Shown here: positions 60,327 to 64,000 of the stretch, one piece after another | How positions within the stretch are numbered: the stretch's first letter is position 1 | Layout: each line of letters begins with the position of its first letter | Assembly (NCBI GenBank): GCA_905234495.1 | Contig: CAJOHE010000002.1 | Span: 62,001 to 126,000 of the forward strand | Reading direction: 5' to 3' | From: an uncultured Eubacterium sp. | GTDB lineage: Bacteria; Bacillota; Clostridia; Oscillospirales; Acutalibacteraceae | DNA length: 64,000 bases | The notes under the pieces: model-generated | The model's database searches: none | What the model was told of the DNA's origin: nothing | The model's input: only the letters and a program-made list of their open reading frames with translations | Program-made: the position numbers and the translations under genes

Positions 60327-61232
60327 CTATATCAATGTAATTTTGAATTTGAACGAGGCTTCCTCGTCGGGCAAAAGAATCGTCATTCCCCTCTTGTTTT
60401 CAAGGGTTCCGTCCTCGTCGGAACAGCTCGAAATTCCCGTCCACGGCTCAAGCGCAACGAAGGGCGCTTTGCCGACTGCCGACCAGATGAGAAGGTTTTG
60501 CATATCTTGAAATTCAACCTTAACGCCCTTGCCGCTCTTGCCGATGAGAGTCGCCGACTTGGCGGGGCAGTTTTCAAAAATCAGGGCGTCGTTTTCTTCA
60601 AAGAGGTCGTGCCTCATTTTAAGCTCGCTTCCGCCGTTCATAACGACGAATTCCTTATTTACGTCAACGAGTCCGGTCTTGTGGTCTGGACGCATACAGT
60701 CGTCCTCTATGGGCTTATCAAAGACAACCTTGTAGTCCTCAAACGCCTCTTCCTTGTCAAGCGGACAGTTGAACGCGGGATGACCGCCGATAACGAAGGG
60801 CATCTTGTCCTTGCCCGTGTTCTTGACCGTGTACTCGTTTGTAACCGTTGAGCCGACGATTGTATATTTTATTCTCAGCTCATAGTCAAACGGATACGCC
60901 AACCTCGTTTCCTCGCTGCTTTTCTGAACGAATGTCACGCTGTTTTTGCAGCGGGCTTCAATCTCGAACGGATTAATCCTTGCAATACCGTGGCGGCTCA
61001 TTTTGCAGGGCTTGCCGAATGCGGTTGCCTTGCCGTCGGGAAGCACGCCTACTATCGGGAAGCAGACGGGCGCCTGTCCCGCCCAGTATTTTTTCCTTCC
61101 CTGCCAGAGGTATTCGGTCTTATCCTTTTTTAGCGAATGAAGCATCGCGCCCTCGAGAAGCAGCACCGCCTTTGCCTCGGCGCTTGTGATTACTATCGCG
61201 CCGTTATTCTTGATTAATTCACTTATTCTCAT
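60327..61232 (-). CDS. Aldose 1-epimerase-family protein (LacX/YeaD-like mutarotase)
   Basis: A 301-residue beta-sandwich protein of the galactose mutarotase superfamily. Visible family elements are AVLLLEGAMLHSL, YWAGQAPVCFPIVGVLPDG, SRHGIARINPF (active-site His), FVIGGHPAFNCPL (second His) and ALEPWTGISS (catalytic Glu region). It resembles the LacX group, which interconverts anomers of a sugar or sugar phosphate. AGGGGTGA precedes ATG 61232. It is 8 bases upstream of the lipoprotein gene on the same strand. Confidence 0.88.
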   Translation of the reverse strand: MRISELIKNNGAIVITSAEAKAVLLLEGAMLHSLKKDKTEYLWQGRKKYWAGQAPVCFPIVGVLPDGKATAFGKPCKMSRHGIARINPFEIEARCKNSVTFVQKSSEETRLAYPFDYELRIKYTIVGSTVTNEYTVKNTGKDKMPFVIGGHPAFNCPLDKEEAFEDYKVVFDKPIEDDCMRPDHKTGLVDVNKEFVVMNGGSELKMRHDLFEENDALIFENCPAKSATLIGKSGKGVKVEFQDMQNLLIWSAVGKAPFVALEPWTGISSCSDEDGTLENKRGMTILLPDEEASFKFKITLI

Positions 61233-61296
61233 TATTTCACCCCTGAAAATGATTTACACATAACTATTATAACTTATATAAATTTACAATGCAATA

Positions 61297-61325
61297 TTGA
61301 ATATGTTAAATAAATAGTGTAGAAT
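61297..61325 (+). promoter_or_regulatory. Promoter of the acidic unknown gene
   Basis: TTGAAT (61297-61302), 17-base spacer, TAGAAT (61320-61325), followed by AGGAGGGG and ATG 61368. Confidence 0.6.
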
Positions 61326-61367
61326 AGATGTAGAAAATAGACAAGAGCTATTTCAGGAGGGGAAAAT

Positions 61368-61940
61368 ATGGATATTGAAAACTATATTCAGGACGCAATA
61401 TTTGCAGAGAAATCGCAGAACAGATGCTTTTATCAGCTGATGTGGGATAACTTCAAGGAAGACGGCTTTGTCATCACAGACGAGGACGGCTATGAGATTG
61501 ACGCGATTTTCAAGGCAGTGGCGCTTCAGAACCTTCTCGGCGAATTCATCTACAGGCTTTACGACGAGGTGAACGAAACGGGACTTGAGGACGTTATCGA
61601 CTACGCCGGCACTCTTGGCTACGGCGAGGATGAAATACTCGAATACTGCGAGGGCAACGAGGAAATCGACGTTGACGAGGATTATGAGACGACGGTTAAA
61701 AACGCGCTTGACTACACGTCCGAAATCACGGCGGACAAGATGCTCGAAATGTTTGCCGCCGATGAACTTTTTGACTATATGTTTGTTGCAAGCTATGCCT
61801 TTGAGCAGGACTTTGTTTTTGACTTTGAGGACTACGAGGAAATGCAGGCGTTTGTTGACAACAATCAGGACCAACTCGACAATTACAAAGCCGAGTACGA
61901 GCCCGTACTCAGCTGGATTGAAAGCGGTATGATATGCTGA
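61368..61940 (+). CDS. Very acidic cytoplasmic protein of unknown function
   Basis: A 190-residue protein with no signal or membrane segment. Asp, Glu, Tyr and Phe dominate (EGNEEIDVDEDYETTVKNAL; FVFDFEDYEEMQAFVDNN), giving a strongly negative protein predicted to be mainly helical. No family is recognised. It is monocistronic: its own consensus-like promoter, a very good ribosome site (AGGAGGGG) and a strong terminator suggest substantial expression. Neighbours on both sides run the other way and give no clue. Confidence 0.75.
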   Translation: MDIENYIQDAIFAEKSQNRCFYQLMWDNFKEDGFVITDEDGYEIDAIFKAVALQNLLGEFIYRLYDEVNETGLEDVIDYAGTLGYGEDEILEYCEGNEEIDVDEDYETTVKNALDYTSEITADKMLEMFAADELFDYMFVASYAFEQDFVFDFEDYEEMQAFVDNNQDQLDNYKAEYEPVLSWIESGMIC

Positions 61941-61952
61941 ACTGAATTCAAC

Positions 61953-61989
61953 TAAAAAGGTGTTTACCGATTCGGTAAACACCTTTTAT
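61953..61989. terminator. Bidirectional terminator between the acidic unknown and M28 peptidase genes
   Basis: AAAAGGTGTTTACCGA and TCGGTAAACACCTTTT form a 16-base stem with a 1-base centre (about 4 loop bases when folded). A-run on the left, TTATTTTTATT on the right. Confidence 0.9.
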
Positions 61990-61991
61990 TT

Positions 61992-63314
61992 TTATTCTTC
62001 TGTTTCGGTTTCTTCAGCTTTTTCTTTCTTTTCTGCGGGCTTTTCGGGTGCGTCCGTAAGTCCGATTTCGTCGAATCTGAAGATTGTTGAGAGAACTACG
62101 TCGAAGCCTGTTTTGATTGCTTCGGGAACAAGTCTGTCGTAGTTATCCCTGCGGTTGTGATAGTAATCAGCGGGTGCCGGGTCCATAGCGGCAAGACAGG
62201 TTGCCGTGATGCCTGCCTGTGAAAATGCCGCAGCGTCCGACGAGCCGAAGAAAACGTTTGCAAACTTGAGGTCCTCGTGACCTGCCTCGGCAGCCGCGTC
62301 CTTAACGAGCTGGCTGAACTGCTGGTCGTGCTTAACGGTGCCCGTCATATCCCTGTTATAAACGTTGAGATATTCGAGGTCGGTGAGCGTGTCAACGCAG
62401 AGAACTGCGGTTTCAACGCCGCTGTTTACATACTCGTCGTAGTGGTCCTTTGCCCACTGCTTGCAGCCGCGAAGTCCTGCTTCCTCGCCGTCGGTAATCA
62501 TAGCGCAAACCTCGGTGTGCTTGAAGTCAACGCCTGCCATATCGAGCATACGAAGGGCTGAAACAGCCGCATATGTGCCTGTAAGATTGTCGTTCGCGCC
62601 GGGTGAAATGGTCTTGAAATCCACGAAGTAGAAAAGAGTTACCATCATAAGCGCGGTGAAATAGTGGAAGAAGTAGAAATACTCGGGAAGTCTTGAGCTT
62701 GTTGTGAGGGAAAGGATAACCGCCGCAACAGCAAGACCAAAGGAAATGAAGCCGCTGCCGATTGTAAGTCCCATAAGAATGCCTACTATCGGGTGCTTTC
62801 TGCTGTAGTAGATGTGGCGCCATTCGTATGCGGCGTCAATATGACCGCTGATGACGATTCTTCTCTTAACCTCGCCGCTCGGCTTTCTTACGCCGAGAAG
62901 ATTGTGTCCCGTAACCTTCTTGTAAAGCGGGTCCATAAAGCGCTTATACATAAGAAATTCCATACCCGTGATAAAGAGGCTCAGGCAAACAACGCCGCCC
63001 ACGATGCACTGTGCAAGCAAAAAGCTGATTATCTGAAGATAAACGAGAATTGCGCAGGCGATAACCGCGATGATGATTGCGCTTGAGATAAGCTTTGTGA
63101 AGTGAAGGAAGGCTTTGGGCGCCATTTTGTATTCCTCAAAGCTTGTTTCGTCGCAGAAGGTGTCAAGCTCTTTTTTGATATGCTTCTGCGCTGCAAAGCA
63201 GTTTGAATTGCCCGACTCTCTCGGACCGTATTTTTTGATTACGTTGGTGATTTCGTTTACAGTATAGTCAACGTTTTCATTGATGACTGCCTGAGGAAAA
63301 TCAGCAAATTTCAT
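61992..63314 (-). CDS. M28-family zinc peptidase with membrane helices
   Basis: A 440-residue protein with an N-terminal cytoplasmic part, about four hydrophobic helices (~75-125 and ~185-240) and an M28 aminopeptidase domain. Metal-ligand motifs are VISGHIDAAYEW (His, Asp), GANDNLTGTYAAVSAL (Asp bridging both zincs), ITDGEEAGLRGCKQW (catalytic Glu-Glu) and VDTLTDLEY (Asp). The helices split the peptidase fold, placing the first His motif between helix pairs, a topology seen in membrane M28 relatives. Substrate unknown. AAGGAGAAC precedes ATG 63314. The C-terminus is Glu/Lys-rich. Confidence 0.86.
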   Translation of the reverse strand: MKFADFPQAVINENVDYTVNEITNVIKKYGPRESGNSNCFAAQKHIKKELDTFCDETSFEEYKMAPKAFLHFTKLISSAIIIAVIACAILVYLQIISFLLAQCIVGGVVCLSLFITGMEFLMYKRFMDPLYKKVTGHNLLGVRKPSGEVKRRIVISGHIDAAYEWRHIYYSRKHPIVGILMGLTIGSGFISFGLAVAAVILSLTTSSRLPEYFYFFHYFTALMMVTLFYFVDFKTISPGANDNLTGTYAAVSALRMLDMAGVDFKHTEVCAMITDGEEAGLRGCKQWAKDHYDEYVNSGVETAVLCVDTLTDLEYLNVYNRDMTGTVKHDQQFSQLVKDAAAEAGHEDLKFANVFFGSSDAAAFSQAGITATCLAAMDPAPADYYHNRRDNYDRLVPEAIKTGFDVVLSTIFRFDEIGLTDAPEKPAEKKEKAEETETEE

Positions 63315-63419
63315 ACTCAGTTCTCCTTTGTATATAAAATCATAACAAGTATTTTAACACAGTTAAAAGAAAAACACAATAAAAAATGTAATAAAATTAT
63401 TTTATATTGAAAAAGAATT

Positions 63420-63495
63420 TGGTCCGCCCGCCGAGGGTCGAACTCGGAGTCTTCAGAATCGGAATCTGATGCATTAGCCATTGTGCTACGGGCGG
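63420..63495 (-). tRNA. tRNA-Arg (anticodon CCG), CCA encoded
   Basis: Read on the minus strand, the acceptor CCGCCCG pairs with CGGGCGG. The D arm is GCA/TGC with a GG-containing loop, the anticodon stem TCAGA/TCTGA with loop TTCCGAT gives CCG, and the T arm CCGAG/CTCGG has the TTCGACC loop. Discriminator A is followed by a genomic CCA. It decodes CGG. It begins 5 bases after the stop of the phosphotransferase gene on the same strand and probably shares its transcript. Confidence 0.95.
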
Positions 63496-63500
63496 AAAAA

Positions 63501-64000
63501 TCAATCTGTGAGCGATTTGATTATAGCGTTCATTTCGTCCATTTTCCGCTCCATATCAAGCGCGAGAGCAAGCTGAGCCCTTGCGCGGACAAGGTTGTGT
63601 TCGGGATAGTCGGTCTTGAAATAAACGTCGCCGTTGAGGTAATCGGTAAGAAAACGCATCGCTAGCTCAAGTGTGATGAGCTTTGCGGAAAACGCAAGAT
63701 TGTCAAGCTCGGCGTCGGTAAGGCTGTCCCCTGCCTCGCTGAGAAAGCCGCGCGCATACGCCTCGAAAAGGTCGAGGTCGAGCTTAACCTTCTCGGTATC
63801 CTTTTCATCCTCTGCCGCCGTGCTTGCGCCGTAACGGATAGAGTCGCCGAAATCGTAGAGGGCAAGGCCCGGCATAACCGTATCAAGGTCGATAACGCAG
63901 ATAGCGTCGTCTGTGTCCTCGTCAAACATTACGTTGTTGAGCTTGGTGTCGTTGTGGGTTACGCGAAGCGGAAGCTCGCCGTTTTCAATCATATCGACAA
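63501..64000 (-). CDS. Phosphotransferase enzyme family protein, NahK-like (C-terminal fragment)
   Basis: The frame stays open through the window's right edge, so the N-terminus is missing; about 166 C-terminal residues remain. RVTHNDTKLNNVMFD holds the catalytic Asp of the aminoglycoside-phosphotransferase fold, and VIDLDTVMPGLALYDFGDSIR (residues quoted in part) the metal-binding Asp. This exact style of motif is characteristic of N-acetylhexosamine 1-kinase (NahK) of the lacto-N-biose/galacto-N-biose pathway. The pathway partners are not visible here. If the assignment is right it would act on mucin- or milk-derived GlcNAc/GalNAc and complement NagB. A generic kinase remains possible. Confidence 0.75.
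   Translation of the reverse strand, partial: VDMIENGELPLRVTHNDTKLNNVMFDEDTDDAICVIDLDTVMPGLALYDFGDSIRYGASTAAEDEKDTEKVKLDLDLFEAYARGFLSEAGDSLTDAELDNLAFSAKLITLELAMRFLTDYLNGDVYFKTDYPEHNLVRARAQLALALDMERKMDEMNAIIKSLTD

Overview
The window looks like a chromosomal segment from an anaerobic, spore-forming gut Clostridia, most likely in the Oscillospirales/Ruminococcus neighbourhood. The evidence is a pyruvate:ferredoxin oxidoreductase, spore coat proteins CotJA and CotJB, a YpeB-type germination protein, several secreted proteins with C-terminal aromatic cell-wall-binding repeats, alpha-L-arabinofuranosidase and glycogen/maltodextrin enzymes, and AAGGAGG-type ribosome binding sites. I saw no phage, transposase, plasmid or CRISPR signature. 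The taxonomic guess is inference from gene content only.

Layout. 1-4.3 kb (+): the end of a peptide-type ABC solute-binding protein, VanZ-like protein, nagB, metG, tatD. 4.3-7.2 kb: an XRE regulator divergent from a secreted glucosaminidase with wall-binding repeats. 7.2-12.6 kb (-): a coiled-coil protein with coaD and rsmD, then uvrC, HPr, and rimM-trmD. 12.6-17.2 kb (-): dut, an EamA exporter, a GH51 arabinofuranosidase and a PutP-type sodium symporter. 17.3-20.4 kb: cotJA-cotJB, a lone MazF/EndoA toxin-like gene, a D,D-carboxypeptidase and a metallophosphoesterase. 20.6-27.7 kb (-): a 1030-residue transglutaminase-like surface protein, an alpha/beta hydrolase, MscL with a zinc ribbon, and a coupled methyltransferase/rsmI/radical-SAM operon. 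27.8-34.7 kb (-): a polar amino-acid ABC transporter, a GH13 enzyme and glycogen phosphorylase. 34.7-41.4 kb: a flippase, a coupled proB-proA-beta-propeller operon, ypeB and a small lipoprotein.

41.4-45.5 kb holds the most unusual DNA: a roughly 200-bp array of mini-hairpins followed by two more wall-repeat surface proteins. 45.6-51.0 kb is an accessory metabolic locus. A TetR regulator and FGGY kinase diverge from a class III aminotransferase and a double-domain class II aldolase, with two perfect 16-bp palindromes in the divergent control region. 51.1-55.4 kb: a large membrane protein, then a HAD phosphatase with a GPH-type sugar symporter. 55.4-64 kb: PFOR, a Nim-like flavoprotein, a Thr-rich lipoprotein, a mutarotase-like protein, an acidic unknown, an M28 peptidase, tRNA-Arg(CCG), and the end of a NahK-like phosphotransferase.

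Themes. (i) Four surface proteins (4882, 20606, 41707 and 42878) combine different N-terminal modules with the same kind of wall-binding repeats. Three of them end in the same short Cys-containing motif. (ii) Carbohydrate use is prominent (NagB, GH51, GH13, GlgP, GPH symporter, kinase/aldolase locus, NahK-like kinase). (iii) Sporulation genes appear without their usual partners nearby (cotJC, sleB). Most operons end in clear intrinsic terminators, and several strong sigma-A-like promoters can be read. All functions are read from motifs and family knowledge; no search was run.
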